Positions 49,273 to 58,741 are shown, counted from the first letter of the stretch. The stretch is 64,000 bases of DNA from Akkermansia sp. (GCA_017555205.1 JAFZGW010000024.1:1-64000), one strand, 5' to 3'. The notes: generated by a model not told the origin, from the letters alone. Program-made: numbers and translations.

Positions 49273-52200
49273 ATGATTAAGTATTCAACCGCCGCAGCAG
49301 TGCTGACCATGGCCGCCCTCAGCGCACCGATGGTGTGCCAAGCGCAGGATCCTGCCACCGCTGCCAAACAAGTGCAGGCACTTGTCAGCCAGAAAAAAGT
49401 GGCAGACGCCATTGCTCTGTGTGACAAGATGATTAAGACCTACAGCAGCAGTAAGTCTCGCTTGGCTGCTCAGTTTGCTCATTACGAGCCGTATTTCCAC
49501 TGGCAGAAGGGTAACATTTACTTTGCTGCAAAGCAGTATGAGGAGGCATATAACGCCTTCAATACACTTCACACGGAGCCGCGCTTCCAAGACCAAAAGC
49601 TGCGCAATCGTGCTCTTGCTGAGAAAAACATGAACAATGGCAACGGTTTCGAACCCTTCCTTACCGCGTCCAAGTTCTACATGGCTTACAGCCGATTCCA
49701 GCAGGCTACCGGTGACACCAAGGCTAAGATTGCCGGTGATCCTTCCAAGTTTGCTCCTGCCATTAAAGACATGGAGGAGTATCTTGCACTTTATCAGAGC
49801 GGCAAGGTGTCGAAGATGGAGAAATCTCAGAAGATGGATGGTAAGCTTTGCTTCATGCTTCTGCAGGCATACCTTCTTAAACCCGAGCCTGACTTTAAGA
49901 AGGCTGCTGAGTATCTCGAAAAGAGCCGCACTGCGAAGGCAGCGTTGCCCGATGATATGGCCATGGGTGGTCTTGCCACCATTCTGAAAGTGGCTATTGA
50001 AAATCCCGAGCACGTTGGTTGGGTGTACAAGGTAGTGCGCTCCAATCCTCAGAGCTTTGCTCTTGGTCCGGTGCGTTTGGCTCGTTACGGTACGCAGTTC
50101 TTCAACCCCGCTCTTCAGAGCTCCAAGGTTGTGTCTGCATCCTTGAAGGCCGGTAAGCTTGAGCAGGCAAATGAAGCCGCCAAAACTACATACGAGCTGC
50201 TGGGGCTCACACCTGAGGTGGAGGAGACTCGCCGCGAGTTGTATGGTATGTATACCCAGCTGAAAGGATACAAAGGTGCAGTGCCTGATCCGGCCGCCGG
50301 TGCATCATACAACGGCAACGATTGCGCAGCTCTCTTCAAAAATTATGATAAACTCGGCAAGAGCAAGACACAGCTCGAGGCCTATTGCATACTCACCGGT
50401 GCCGGTGTGGCTCAGCAATATGGTTCCATGCGTATGGCCAAGGCCGGTTACCAGATTCTGCTTGACCGTTATCCCGGTCTGAATCAGAATACCAAGGAGG
50501 GGCCGCAGTCCATGAAAGATAAGAATATCTTCCAGCTTGCTCAGCTCTGCCGCGCCACCGGCGAGGAGGAGCGCGCAGTTGCTCTTGAAGGCAAGGTTGA
50601 TATGGGCAAGATGGGCGAGGGTGGTAAAAATACCCTTATCATCAACAAGATGGCTCGCCTGACTAAGGAAGGTAATTGGGCAGAGGCTGCCAATGTAGCA
50701 GTTGAAGTAGTGAAAGCCACTCAGGAGGACAAGACCAGCCCCAACTATGTAGCAGGCCGTTTCGTACAGGTAGCTGCCGCTTATAAATTGCAGAAGTGGG
50801 AAGATGTCATTCGCTTGGGTGAGGGGATTCTTGCAGACGATGTGTTCGGTGTAGCACTCAATGGCGGTAAGCTGAAGGAAGCTGCTGCAACCACGCAGGA
50901 GACTCAGTGCCGTTACTTTATTATCGATGCGCACCAGCGCCTTTCCCGCAACGACGAAACTCACCTCGACAAGTTGCTTGAGGGTGTGACAGCTTTCATT
51001 GCTAAGTTCCCGAACGAGTCTACTCTGCAGCCCACTGTATATTACCAGGGCATTAACACCCTGTTGCAGCGCCAGGGCGGTGGCAAGCCCGAGGCCATGG
51101 CCAAAGATATGGAGCAGGCGCTCGCCTATTGCGCTGCTTTCGTAGAGAAGTGGCCCAAGCATGACCTCGCTCCCCAAGTGATTATGCTCAATGGTAACAT
51201 TCTCATCAATAGCGAGGATGAAGCCCGCAAGCCTGAGGGTATCCTTACCCTTCAGAATGCTGTTGAAGCTGCTCTGGAGCAGGGCGAGAAAGGCAAGAAT
51301 GTGGCAGCCAATGCTCTTTACATGCTCTCCTCCTACGGTCGTGAAATCCTGCTGGAGGGCGAGAACGATGCTGCAATGGACGCCCGTGCAAAGGCATACG
51401 TCGATCGCTATTGGGCCGAGGCTGACTTTGAGGGCTGCGTTTACAGCCTGAAGATGGTCAGCCACTTGCTCAACGACTCTCTTGAGAAAGATAAGGCCGC
51501 ATTCGACAGCGCCGTAGCCAAGGCTCAGGAGGTGATTGCTCGTGAGGCTAACTACGGCTTGGCCAATAACAGCGTGAACGAGGATATGGAGGCTACCATC
51601 AATGGCTACGCCACCACCTACGCTGACGGCTACAAGCAGTTCAATGGCGAAGAACTCACCCTCGAACAGAAGACCGAGCACTTTAAGAACTTCCCCGGTA
51701 TCGCTGCAGAAGACAAGTACACTCGCTCCATCTTGCGTATGGCCATGTTGACTGCTATGTCGCAGGCACAGGTTAAACTTGCCAAGACGGATAAGGATGC
51801 CGCTGCTCGCATGCAGGATGATATCGGCAAGGCCTTCCGTGAAATGACACGCGAATTCCAGCCCAACGACCTCTCTAACTTCATCTGCGTGCAGGTGGGT
51901 AACTATGAGGTCGAGTACGCACGTCGCCTGAACAATCAGGCTATGCGCGATGAGGAAGCCAACGCTGCTATTACATACTTCGATCAGGCTATCAGTCGTG
52001 GTGGTGAGTATATAGCAGAGGCTAAGCTCGGTAAGGCCGGTGCTCTTGGTTTGACCAGCGATAAGGCCAAGCAGGCGGAAAGTGCTCAGATGTTCGAAGA
52101 ACTTGCCGCAAATCGTGACCCGAACATTGCCGGCCCGGCTCTCATGGGTATCACCAAACTGCACCTCGCTACCGGTAACTATGCAGAGGCCGCTAAAGCC

Positions 52201-52650
52201 GCCAAGCGTTATGAGGATGCCGGAATTCGCGTGGGTCGTAAAGATATGCAGTTGCTCTACGGTGAGGCTCTCGCTAGGAGCGGCGATCTTGAGAACGCAC
52301 TGGCGGTTTACACCAACCTGTATCAGGACATGGGTAACGTAGCATACTCCGCACCTGCCTGTAAGGCTCTCATGGATTTGTACTGGCAGCGCAACAACCC
52401 TGCCACCGGTGACCGTTTGCAGGGTAACTTTAAGTCCTCCGACCGCTGGCGCGCATGGAATACCGGTCAGGTATACGTGAGCAAGATTCGCCAGTCTAAG
52501 CTTGAGACTAAGATGACTCCCGATGACCGCGATAAGTGGAATGAAGTGGTGACCACTCTTGGCCAGTATGCTGCAGATGCAGCCGTACAGCGCGAAGATA
52601 AGGAAGGCCAGGATTTCCGCAAGCAGGTTGGTTCCCGTAAGAAGAAGTAA
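49273..52650 (+). CDS. Large exported TPR-like repeat protein
   Basis: 1125 residues: signal peptide (MIKYSTAAAVLTMAALSAPMVCQAQ) followed by many helical TPR-like repeats (VQALVSQKKVADAIALCDKM; YFAAKQYEEAYNAFNTLH; VEVVKATQEDKTSPNYVAG; TGNYAEAAKAAKRYEDAG), with Ala/Lys/Glu-rich helices and a basic C-terminus (KQVGSRKKK). No enzymatic motif. In a Tol-like context a periplasmic TPR protein could serve the YbgF/CpoB role of coordinating the energised complex with the cell wall (inference). It starts 171 bp after ExbD2 and is followed 23 bp later by another secreted protein. Confidence 0.78.
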   Translation: MIKYSTAAAVLTMAALSAPMVCQAQDPATAAKQVQALVSQKKVADAIALCDKMIKTYSSSKSRLAAQFAHYEPYFHWQKGNIYFAAKQYEEAYNAFNTLHTEPRFQDQKLRNRALAEKNMNNGNGFEPFLTASKFYMAYSRFQQATGDTKAKIAGDPSKFAPAIKDMEEYLALYQSGKVSKMEKSQKMDGKLCFMLLQAYLLKPEPDFKKAAEYLEKSRTAKAALPDDMAMGGLATILKVAIENPEHVGWVYKVVRSNPQSFALGPVRLARYGTQFFNPALQSSKVVSASLKAGKLEQANEAAKTTYELLGLTPEVEETRRELYGMYTQLKGYKGAVPDPAAGASYNGNDCAALFKNYDKLGKSKTQLEAYCILTGAGVAQQYGSMRMAKAGYQILLDRYPGLNQNTKEGPQSMKDKNIFQLAQLCRATGEEERAVALEGKVDMGKMGEGGKNTLIINKMARLTKEGNWAEAANVAVEVVKATQEDKTSPNYVAGRFVQVAAAYKLQKWEDVIRLGEGILADDVFGVALNGGKLKEAAATTQETQCRYFIIDAHQRLSRNDETHLDKLLEGVTAFIAKFPNESTLQPTVYYQGINTLLQRQGGGKPEAMAKDMEQALAYCAAFVEKWPKHDLAPQVIMLNGNILINSEDEARKPEGILTLQNAVEAALEQGEKGKNVAANALYMLSSYGREILLEGENDAAMDARAKAYVDRYWAEADFEGCVYSLKMVSHLLNDSLEKDKAAFDSAVAKAQEVIAREANYGLANNSVNEDMEATINGYATTYADGYKQFNGEELTLEQKTEHFKNFPGIAAEDKYTRSILRMAMLTAMSQAQVKLAKTDKDAAARMQDDIGKAFREMTREFQPNDLSNFICVQVGNYEVEYARRLNNQAMRDEEANAAITYFDQAISRGGEYIAEAKLGKAGALGLTSDKAKQAESAQMFEELAANRDPNIAGPALMGITKLHLATGNYAEAAKAAKRYEDAGIRVGRKDMQLLYGEALARSGDLENALAVYTNLYQDMGNVAYSAPACKALMDLYWQRNNPATGDRLQGNFKSSDRWRAWNTGQVYVSKIRQSKLETKMTPDDRDKWNEVVTTLGQYAADAAVQREDKEGQDFRKQVGSRKKK

Positions 52651-52673
52651 GCTCAAACCTTTAAAAGATAATA

Positions 52674-53666
52674 ATGAAACTTCGTAATATATTTGCAGTA
52701 GGTCTTGCCGCGCTGGCCGGTCTTTCCCAAGCTCAGGAGCCTGCCAAGCAGCAGGGGCTTGTGGCAATCGTGCAGGTAAACGAGAAAAGCAAGCCCGGTA
52801 AGCTGGTGGTTAAGAGCGCCTCCGGTAAGGATACGTTCGTATACTACGATCGTGGCACGGAGCAGGATGTGCAGCGCAATGCTTCCAAAATGAAACTGTT
52901 CTTCCTGCAGACGCCGGAAGATATGGTGGAGGCCGAGCATGCTCTTGCCGCCGGTGACCTCGACCAGGCCGCAACTAAGCTGGCAGCTGTGAAAGATAAG
53001 TACAAGGGGTACCTTGGCTTGGATCGCAACCCGGCTGAGCGCGCTGCCCTGCTTGAGCTCGATTGTGCTGCTCGCCGAAAGGATTTCGAATCCCTGAAGC
53101 GACTTGCCGGTACATTCCCCCATACAGATTGGCTGAGCGACCAAGATAAGCGCAAGGTTATGTCTGCCCGAGTGCTGGCCAAGGCTTGTACCGGCGGAGC
53201 TGCTGCTGAAGTGGAGACCGAAGTCAAAACTCTGCTTGAAGACAAGGGCGCTGCAATGATTAATGGTAATTGCTACGGTTGGCTGCAATATGCACTGGCT
53301 CACGTAACGGCTGCTGCTATACCCGCTGAGGAAATTGCCGGTACCATTTCGGAAGGCAACCTTGCCACCGCCAACAAGGCTATTGACCTGTATTGTCAGG
53401 CCGGTGCCTCCTCTCACGGGCGTGAAATGGAGCTGCCGGTAGATGCCATGACCCGCGCTCAGGCTCTGCTGTGGGCTATGCCCGGTGTGAAGGAGTATGC
53501 AGCCAAGGGTGGCGCTATGGATGCCGGTAAGTGGGGGGCGGCTCCTGCCAACTTCCGCGATGCCGTGGCCTTGGCCTACATGCTTAAAAATATATTCGGT
53601 GCCGGTAATGAGGCGATAGATGCAGCCGCTAAGCTGTATTTCAACACTCAGGCCGGTAAGGAGTAA
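52674..53666 (+). CDS. Exported protein of ExbB/ExbD operon, unknown function
   Basis: 330 residues with a signal peptide (MKLRNIFAVGLAALAGLSQAQ). The mature protein has a small beta part (GKLVVKSASGKDTFVYYDRG) and then mostly helix (AEHALAAGDLDQAATKLAAV, ERAALLELDCAARRKDFESL). No catalytic residue pattern found. It is the last gene of the operon, followed by a strong terminator, and by position may act with the TPR protein. Confidence 0.7.
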   Translation: MKLRNIFAVGLAALAGLSQAQEPAKQQGLVAIVQVNEKSKPGKLVVKSASGKDTFVYYDRGTEQDVQRNASKMKLFFLQTPEDMVEAEHALAAGDLDQAATKLAAVKDKYKGYLGLDRNPAERAALLELDCAARRKDFESLKRLAGTFPHTDWLSDQDKRKVMSARVLAKACTGGAAAEVETEVKTLLEDKGAAMINGNCYGWLQYALAHVTAAAIPAEEIAGTISEGNLATANKAIDLYCQAGASSHGREMELPVDAMTRAQALLWAMPGVKEYAAKGGAMDAGKWGAAPANFRDAVALAYMLKNIFGAGNEAIDAAAKLYFNTQAGKE

Positions 53667-53679
53667 GCTTATCCTCACT

Positions 53680-53719
53680 GGGCGGGAGCGCAGTAGTGGC
53701 GCTCCCGCCCGTTTTTTTT
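53680..53719 (+). terminator. Strong terminator of ExbB/ExbD operon
   Basis: 11-bp GC stem GGGCGGGAGCG/CGCTCCCGCCC with a 9-nt loop and eight T. Confidence 0.95.
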
Positions 53720-53748
53720 CTCATTACCACCAAATATTTATTTCAACC

Positions 53749-54237
53749 ATGCAAGACATGCTCGTACGCCTTTATAACCTGCCCGATGGCGCACCCCTGC
53801 GTGCCGCCGTGGCGGAGCAGGGGATAACGGTGCGCACCTGTAATCCCTTCGAAGCCCATATTCTCGAAGATTGGGTGGGGCGGAATTTCAGCCCCCGTTG
53901 GGTAAGTGAGTGCCGAATCGCCATGAGTCACCAACCAATAGGTTGTGTCATTGCCACGCGAGACGGCAGCATTATCGGTTTTGCTTGTTATGACGCTACT
54001 GCCCGAGGCTTTGTCGGCCCCATGGGAGTGAGTGAGAGCGCGCGTGGCAGTGGTGTAGGGCGAGTACTGTTGGTTACCGCACTGGAGCACATGCGCACCT
54101 TGGGGTATGGTTACGCCATCATTGGTGGGGTAGGCCCTGCAGAGTTTTATGCCCGCTGCGTGGGGGCTACTCCGATTGCTGATTCTTCTCCCGGAATTTA
54201 TGCAGATATTTTACCGAATCCCCCTGTAAATGCTTAA
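53749..54237 (+). CDS. GNAT-family acetyltransferase
   Basis: About 162 residues. Acetyl-CoA-binding motif A is MGVSESARGSGVGRVLLVTA (R-x-S-G-x-G), preceded by SIIGFACYD and followed by MRTLGYGYAIIGGVGPAEFYARCVGA, a typical GNAT C-terminal part. The N-terminal region (PFEAHILEDWVGRNFSPRW) presumably binds the acceptor. Start ATG 53749 follows the terminator of the previous operon. Substrate unknown. Confidence 0.8.
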   Translation: MQDMLVRLYNLPDGAPLRAAVAEQGITVRTCNPFEAHILEDWVGRNFSPRWVSECRIAMSHQPIGCVIATRDGSIIGFACYDATARGFVGPMGVSESARGSGVGRVLLVTALEHMRTLGYGYAIIGGVGPAEFYARCVGATPIADSSPGIYADILPNPPVNA

Positions 54238-54273
54238 AAGTGATATTTTTTTCTTCCAACCGTACACTTTACC

Positions 54274-54302
54274 TTGACAGTAGCAGAAAATCCTGCTAAT
54301 TT
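54274..54302 (+). promoter_or_regulatory. Promoter of acidic lipoprotein
   Basis: Consensus TTGACA, 17 bp, TAATTT, about 27 bp before ATG 54330. Confidence 0.65.
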
Positions 54303-54329
54303 CAGAGAGTAGCTTATCTTATTTCCTCC

Positions 54330-55244
54330 ATGAAACGTTTTCTTCTCATTCCTTCGCTGGCCTTTTTGGCTATGAGTACATTGACCTCATGCCAGAAGGA
54401 AGAAAAATCCGCTCTTGAACTCACTCAGGAGCTGACTGCAGAGTTGCAGAAAGTAACCGATTATCGCTCGGCTGAGGCTGTTGCTCCGCGTGTTGAGGTA
54501 CTCAACAAGCGCATGCAAAATGCAGGCGTTCGTGCTTTTGCCCTCAATGACCCGGCTCTTACTCGCAGCATGGTCGATGCCGAGGGAAGCGAAGGTGCTG
54601 CGTATGCCGAAGCTCTTGCCCAGTTGGCTGCGGAAATCGGTCGTATTCAGGCCAGTGCACCCATGGGTGATAACGGCGAGATTGACCGTACCAAGTTGCT
54701 GCTCGAGGTAGGTGCTGCCAATGGTGCATCCGCCTCGGCTCCTGCCGCAGAGCGCCAGAAAGCTGGCATGGCCTACATTAAGGACACTACCTCTACTCAC
54801 GAAACCCCCGGCAACCTGCCTGAATATTACGGCTCTTCCAAGCTGAAGGAGGCCCTCGCATACAAGGCTGATCCCGCTTCCGTTCCGCTTACCAAGATGG
54901 ATTCTGATGAGGATGTGCCGGCTATTCCTGCACCCGTAGACGTGCCCGAGGAAGATGTGCCTGCCGCCGATGAAGAGCCTGCCGCCGATGACAGCAGCGA
55001 TGAAGAGCCCGCCGCTGATGATGGTGGCGATGAACCCTCTACCGATGAGCCTTCCACGGATGACGGGGGTGATGAGCCTTCTGTTGACGAACCTTCTGTC
55101 GATGAGCCCTCAGTTGATGAACCCACTGTGGATGATGGTGGTGACGAATCCTCCATCGACGATGTAGGTGATGACCTCTCTACCGGAGATGACGGTGAGG
55201 ATTCTGATGTCGGTGGGATTGACCTCGGTGACATGGATCTTTAA
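54330..55244 (+). CDS. Lipoprotein with acidic Asp-Glu-Pro-Ser repeat tail
   Basis: 304 residues. Lipoprotein signal MKRFLLIPSLAFLAMSTLTSC (lipobox LTSC). An N-terminal helical domain of about 150 residues (LELTQELTAELQKVTDY, AEALAQLAAEIGRIQAS) is followed by a very acidic, repetitive C-terminal third: EDVPAADEEPAADD, then repeated DEPSVDEPSVDEPSVDEP and DDGGDE units. The tail resembles spacer or calcium-binding-like low-complexity stretches. Cell-surface or inner-leaflet location is inferred from the lipobox. The tandem 15-bp repeats in DNA may vary in number. Confidence 0.75.
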   Translation: MKRFLLIPSLAFLAMSTLTSCQKEEKSALELTQELTAELQKVTDYRSAEAVAPRVEVLNKRMQNAGVRAFALNDPALTRSMVDAEGSEGAAYAEALAQLAAEIGRIQASAPMGDNGEIDRTKLLLEVGAANGASASAPAAERQKAGMAYIKDTTSTHETPGNLPEYYGSSKLKEALAYKADPASVPLTKMDSDEDVPAIPAPVDVPEEDVPAADEEPAADDSSDEEPAADDGGDEPSTDEPSTDDGGDEPSVDEPSVDEPSVDEPTVDDGGDESSIDDVGDDLSTGDDGEDSDVGGIDLGDMDL

Positions 55245-55275
55245 TTCATAACATAGAAATCCGGAAATTAAGCAT

Positions 55276-55312
55276 AAGAGCCGCATTCACCTGAATGGTG
55301 TTTGCGGTTCTT
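55276..55312 (+). terminator. Terminator after acidic lipoprotein
   Basis: 10-bp stem AAGAGCCGCA/TGCGGTTCTT (one G-T pair) with an inner CACC/GGTG stem; T-rich end is short. Confidence 0.65.
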
Positions 55313-55334
55313 GTGTTAAGCTTAAAAAAGAAAG

Positions 55335-56102
55335 ATGCCGCGAATCCTTTTCACATGTGCTTATGATGGTACCCCATGGCATGGCTGGCAAAGCCAAGCC
55401 GGTGGGGAGACATTGCAGGATGTAATAGAAGGCGCCTTCTGCGCTATATTGCGAAATCCGCTGCGTATTGCGGCCTCCGGGCGAACAGATGCCGGGGTGC
55501 ACGCATTGGCGCAGTGTTTTCATGCTGATATACCGGAAAGCTGCCGCATGACCCCTGAGAACTGGCGTGCTGCGCTCAATGCGCATTTGCCGGCATCTAT
55601 TCGCATATTGCAAGCGCGAGTAGTTGCAGGTGATTTTCACGCGCGTTTTGATGCTAAAGGGAAAATCTATGAATATCTCGTATGCACGGCTCCGGTGCTG
55701 AGCCCTTTTATGTTCGGTCGTGCCTGGCATCGCCCCATGGGGGTGGATGTTGCGGCTTTGCGCGCAGCATTGGCTGTATATGAGGGCGAGCACGACTTCC
55801 GTCGCTTTGCCGCACGCAGGGGGAATGAACCGGATGCCCCGCCGGAGGATTTTTACGTGCGAACCATATACCGAACCTCCGTTATCGCTGAGGAGGGCAG
55901 TGATATGCTGCGCTTGAGATTTCACGGTAACGGTTTTATGTACCGTATGGTTCGCATGCTTGTGGGAACCGCGCATCAGGTTTCAATCGGTAAAATGACA
56001 GAGCGTCAGTTGGCGTCTATGCTCACGGAGCTGCATGCGCCCAAAACTCGCTTCTGCGCACCGCCGGAGGGACTTTACCTGCAACAAGTTATATACGATT
56101 GA
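55335..56102 (+). CDS. truA: tRNA pseudouridine(38-40) synthase
   Basis: 255 residues, typical of TruA. Conserved segments: RILFTCAYDGTPWHGWQSQ at the N-terminus, the catalytic Asp in ASGRTDAGVHALAQ near residue 52, IRILQARVVAGDFHARFDAKGK, YEYLV, and RLRFHGNGFMYRMVRMLVGT near the C-terminus. It converts uridines 38-40 in the anticodon arm of tRNAs to pseudouridine. It is monocistronic, starting 22 bp past the terminator of the previous gene. Confidence 0.95.
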   Translation: MPRILFTCAYDGTPWHGWQSQAGGETLQDVIEGAFCAILRNPLRIAASGRTDAGVHALAQCFHADIPESCRMTPENWRAALNAHLPASIRILQARVVAGDFHARFDAKGKIYEYLVCTAPVLSPFMFGRAWHRPMGVDVAALRAALAVYEGEHDFRRFAARRGNEPDAPPEDFYVRTIYRTSVIAEEGSDMLRLRFHGNGFMYRMVRMLVGTAHQVSIGKMTERQLASMLTELHAPKTRFCAPPEGLYLQQVIYD

Positions 56103-56124
56103 TGAGTATGTTGTAAACTTAAAA

Positions 56125-56152
56125 GCCCGCCTCAGCCGTAGCGGAGGCGGGC
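56125..56152 (-). terminator. Terminator of Sel1-like gene (and truA)
   Basis: 9-bp stem GCCCGCCTC/GAGGCGGGC with a 10-nt loop; on the minus strand it is followed by TTTTAAGTTT. Confidence 0.8.
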
Positions 56153-56184
56153 GAATACCACACAAGGCAAAAGACTATCCGCGT

Positions 56185-56667
56185 TTACATGTCCGCCTTA
56201 GCAGGGGTGCTATTCGGGCATGTGTCGCCGGATTCCTTCTTATCGCAGCAGTCCTTGCACCACTTCAGCAGGGCTTTTGCTTTTTCCGGGTTCTTTTCTA
56301 CTCCCTTGCCCTCCATATACATGTGAGCCAGGGCATAGCAGGCTTTCGGGTCACCCGCCTTCGCTGCTTTTTCCAGGCCGGGTAAGGCTTTGCTATACAT
56401 CTCGTTTGCTTTTGCAGGGTCAGCCGGGGTGGATTCTGTGCCGGTATCGGCAATCCAAGCTATGGTGTATTGTGCGATGGGGTCACCGTTCTCGGCCAGA
56501 ATGGTGATTGTCTCCATATCTACTTCACACTGCTCGGGGCAGTTTGCAGCTTGATTGGCACAACAGTCGGACGCTGCAGCAGCAGGGGTTGCGGCGGGCT
56601 GTGATTCGGCACCGAAGGCAGCAAAACTGCTCAGTGTAACAGCGGTAATGAGTGCTATGTTCTTCAT
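56185..56667 (-). CDS. Small exported Cys-rich Sel1-repeat protein
   Basis: 160 residues. Signal peptide (MKNIALITAVTLSSFAAFGAE), a Cys-rich linker (SDCCANQAANCPEQCEVD), then Sel1-like repeats (AQYTIAWIADTG; DPKACYALAHMYMEGKGVEKNPEKAKALLKW). The Cys content and a second Cys cluster near the C-terminus (KWCKDCCDKKESGDTCPN) suggest disulphide bonds in the periplasm. Sel1 repeats mediate protein-protein contacts. Promoter directly upstream sets the start. Confidence 0.75.
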   Translation of the reverse strand: MKNIALITAVTLSSFAAFGAESQPAATPAAAASDCCANQAANCPEQCEVDMETITILAENGDPIAQYTIAWIADTGTESTPADPAKANEMYSKALPGLEKAAKAGDPKACYALAHMYMEGKGVEKNPEKAKALLKWCKDCCDKKESGDTCPNSTPAKADM

Positions 56668-56675
56668 AGAGCTTC

Positions 56676-56704
56676 AAATTAGCTCTACCTTTCGTGGAAT
56701 GCAA
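56676..56704 (-). promoter_or_regulatory. Promoter of Sel1-like gene
   Basis: Minus strand: TTGCAT, 17 bp, TAATTT, then 8 nt to ATG 56667; leaderless type. Confidence 0.55.
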
Positions 56705-56813
56705 GAAAAAATATTAACTGATAGAGTAATTGATAGTTAGTAAATTATATGTTTTTTGACTTATCTTTTGCAGACGATTGGAAAATATTTTTTAAAAAAA
56801 TGCATTTTTATGG

Positions 56814-56842
56814 TTGACATTGCTGCGCGTTTCAATTATAAT
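56814..56842 (+). promoter_or_regulatory. Consensus promoter of tRNA-Thr/tuf
   Basis: A perfect TTGACA, 17-bp spacer, TATAAT. It lies 44 bp before the tRNA-Thr gene and is the strongest promoter match in the window. Confidence 0.92.
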
Positions 56843-56886
56843 GTCCGTGCTTTCACGTCCCAGGAGGGACAACAAGAGCCAATAAC

Positions 56887-56958
<72 letters not shown>

Positions 56959-57010
56959 TTTTCTTTGGCTCATGCAAGAATAAGCAGCCCAAACTAATTT
57001 CTATACTATT

Positions 57011-58192
57011 ATGGCCAAAGAATCATTCCAGCGCACCAAGCCCCACGTGAACGTGGGTACGATCGGTCACGTTGACCATGGCAAGACTTCCCTTACCGCT
57101 GCAATTACCAAGGTTCTTGCAGAGCAGGGTAAGGCTGAGTTCAAAGCTTACGATCAGATTGACGGCGCTCCTGAGGAACGTGAGCGTGGTATTACCATTT
57201 CTACTGCACACGTTGAGTACGAGACAGAATCTCGTCACTATGCTCACGTTGACTGCCCCGGTCACGCTGACTATGTGAAGAACATGATTACCGGTGCTGC
57301 TCAGATGGACGGTGCTATCCTTGTAGTATCTGCCGCTGACGGTCCCATGCCCCAGACCCGTGAGCACATTCTGCTTGCTCGTCAGGTAGGTGTTCCTTAC
57401 ATCGTTGTATTCATGAACAAGATGGACCTCGCTGATCCTGAGCTCGCTGAGCTCGTTGAGATGGAGATCCGTGACCTTCTTTCCTCCTACGAATTCCCCG
57501 GCGACGACATTCCGATCGTTATGGGTTCTGCTGTGAAGGCTCTTGAGGGTGACGCTGAGTACACCGCCAAGATTCTTGAGCTCATGGACGCTGTTGACGA
57601 GTACATCCCGACTCCTGAGCGTCCGACCGAGCGTCCCTTCCTTATGCCTGTGGAAGACGTATTCTCTATCTCCGGTCGTGGTACCGTGGCTACCGGTCGT
57701 ATCGAGCGTGGTATCATCAACAAGATGGAGGAAGTTGAAATCGTTGGTATTAAGCCCACCGTGAAGACCTCCGTGACCGACATCGAAATGTTCCGCAAGC
57801 TTCTCGACAAGGGTGAGGCTGGTGATAACGTGGGTGTTCTGCTCCGCGGTATCAAGAAGGAAGACATCGTTCGTGGTCAGGTTATCGCCAAGCCCGGTTC
57901 TGTGACTCCCCACACCGAGTTCGAGGCAGCCGTTTACGTGCTGACCAAGGAAGAAGGTGGCCGTCACACCCCGTTCTTCAACAACTATCGTCCCCAGTTC
58001 TACTTCCGTACGACGGACGTGACCGGTACCGTAACTCTTCCCGAGGGTACTGAAATGGTGATGCCCGGTGACAACGTAACTATCGGTGTTGAGCTCATCA
58101 CTCCCGTAGCTATGGAAGAGGGTATGCGCTTCGCTATCCGTGAGGGTGGTCGCACCGTAGGCGCCGGTAAGGTTGCCAAGATCAAGGGCTAA
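57011..58192 (+). CDS. tuf: Elongation factor Tu
   Basis: 393 residues, standard length. G1 GHVDHGKTS near residue 19, switch [12 protein letters not shown]3 DCPGHADY near residue 80, G4 NKMD near 135, G5 SAVKA near 172, followed by domains II and III ([23 protein letters not shown]). It delivers aminoacyl-tRNA to the ribosome. It lies between tRNA-Thr and tRNA-Trp, reflecting a tuf-tRNA-secE-nusG arrangement. Confidence 0.99.
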   Translation: MAKESFQRTKPHVNVGTIGHVDHGKTSLTAAITKVLAEQGKAEFKAYDQIDGAPEERERGITISTAHVEYETESRHYAHVDCPGHADYVKNMITGAAQMDGAILVVSAADGPMPQTREHILLARQVGVPYIVVFMNKMDLADPELAELVEMEIRDLLSSYEFPGDDIPIVMGSAVKALEGDAEYTAKILELMDAVDEYIPTPERPTERPFLMPVEDVFSISGRGTVATGRIERGIINKMEEVEIVGIKPTVKTSVTDIEMFRKLLDKGEAGDNVGVLLRGIKKEDIVRGQVIAKPGSVTPHTEFEAAVYVLTKEEGGRHTPFFNNYRPQFYFRTTDVTGTVTLPEGTEMVMPGDNVTIGVELITPVAMEEGMRFAIREGGRTVGAGKVAKIKG

Positions 58193-58262
58193 TCAGCCCC
58201 GCTGAAAAACTTAACTATAGGGGGTTGATTGTACCAACAACAACTCCCGGCTGAAAGAGAAG

Positions 58263-58291
58263 GGCGGTTGCCCAATAAAAGGGTAACCGCC
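58263..58291 (+). other. Hairpin between tuf and tRNA-Trp
   Basis: 11-bp stem GGCGGTTGCCC/GGGTAACCGCC (one G-T) with a 7-nt loop AATAAAA; no T-run, so it is likely a processing or pausing structure rather than a full terminator. Confidence 0.7.
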
Positions 58292-58321
58292 TCTCTAACG
58301 GCAAAAACAGAGCAAGGTAAA

Positions 58322-58394
58322 AGGGTATTAGCTCAATTGGTAGAGCAGCGGTCTCCAAAACCGCGTGTTGGGAGTTCGAGTCTCTCATACCCTG
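58322..58394 (+). tRNA. tRNA-Trp (anticodon CCA)
   Basis: 73-nt cloverleaf: acceptor AGGGTAT/ATACCCT, anticodon stem GCGGT/ACCGC with loop CTCCAAA (anticodon CCA), T-arm GGGAG TTCGAGT CTCTC, discriminator G as in bacterial tRNA-Trp. CCA is not encoded. Confidence 0.95.
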
Positions 58395-58451
58395 CTGACC
58401 TTCCTCTTTTTTTTTCTCAATTTTTAAGCATAACTCACAAAAAGACAAGCG

Positions 58452-58679
58452 ATGTTCCGTAAGATTTCCCAGTATATTTCCAATGTCAAGGGCGAGTTGA
58501 AGAAGTGTTCTTGGCCGTGGGAGAGTGACCCTAAGGTAAAAGGGTTCAAAAAGTTTCGTGAGTTGTCCGGTTCAACCATCATGGTATTGATTGCCATGGT
58601 GCTTCTTGGTGCTTATGTGGCATTCTTCGACTACATTATGGCCACTGTCACCAACTGGCTGATTATGAGCCTTTCCTGA
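58452..58679 (+). CDS. secE: Preprotein translocase subunit SecE
   Basis: 75 residues with one transmembrane helix near the C-terminus (IMVLIAMVLLGAYVAFFDYI), preceded by the conserved amphipathic helix (GELKKCSWPW). SecE clamps SecY in the Sec translocon. It is followed by nusG, its usual neighbour. Confidence 0.95.
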   Translation: MFRKISQYISNVKGELKKCSWPWESDPKVKGFKKFRELSGSTIMVLIAMVLLGAYVAFFDYIMATVTNWLIMSLS

Positions 58680-58741
58680 GGTTAATAGCTTGCATGCAGA
58701 AGCTCCCAGGATAACAATAACCGATAAGATTTTCTCTATAT

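Noticed and set aside
50305-52767. 820-residue minus-strand open frame opposite the TPR gene
   Set aside because: It is a shadow of the plus-strand TPR and exported-protein genes, produced by codon bias; the plus strand has signal peptides and repeats.
57023-57967. 314-residue minus-strand frame opposite tuf
   Set aside because: Antisense shadow of the tuf coding sequence.
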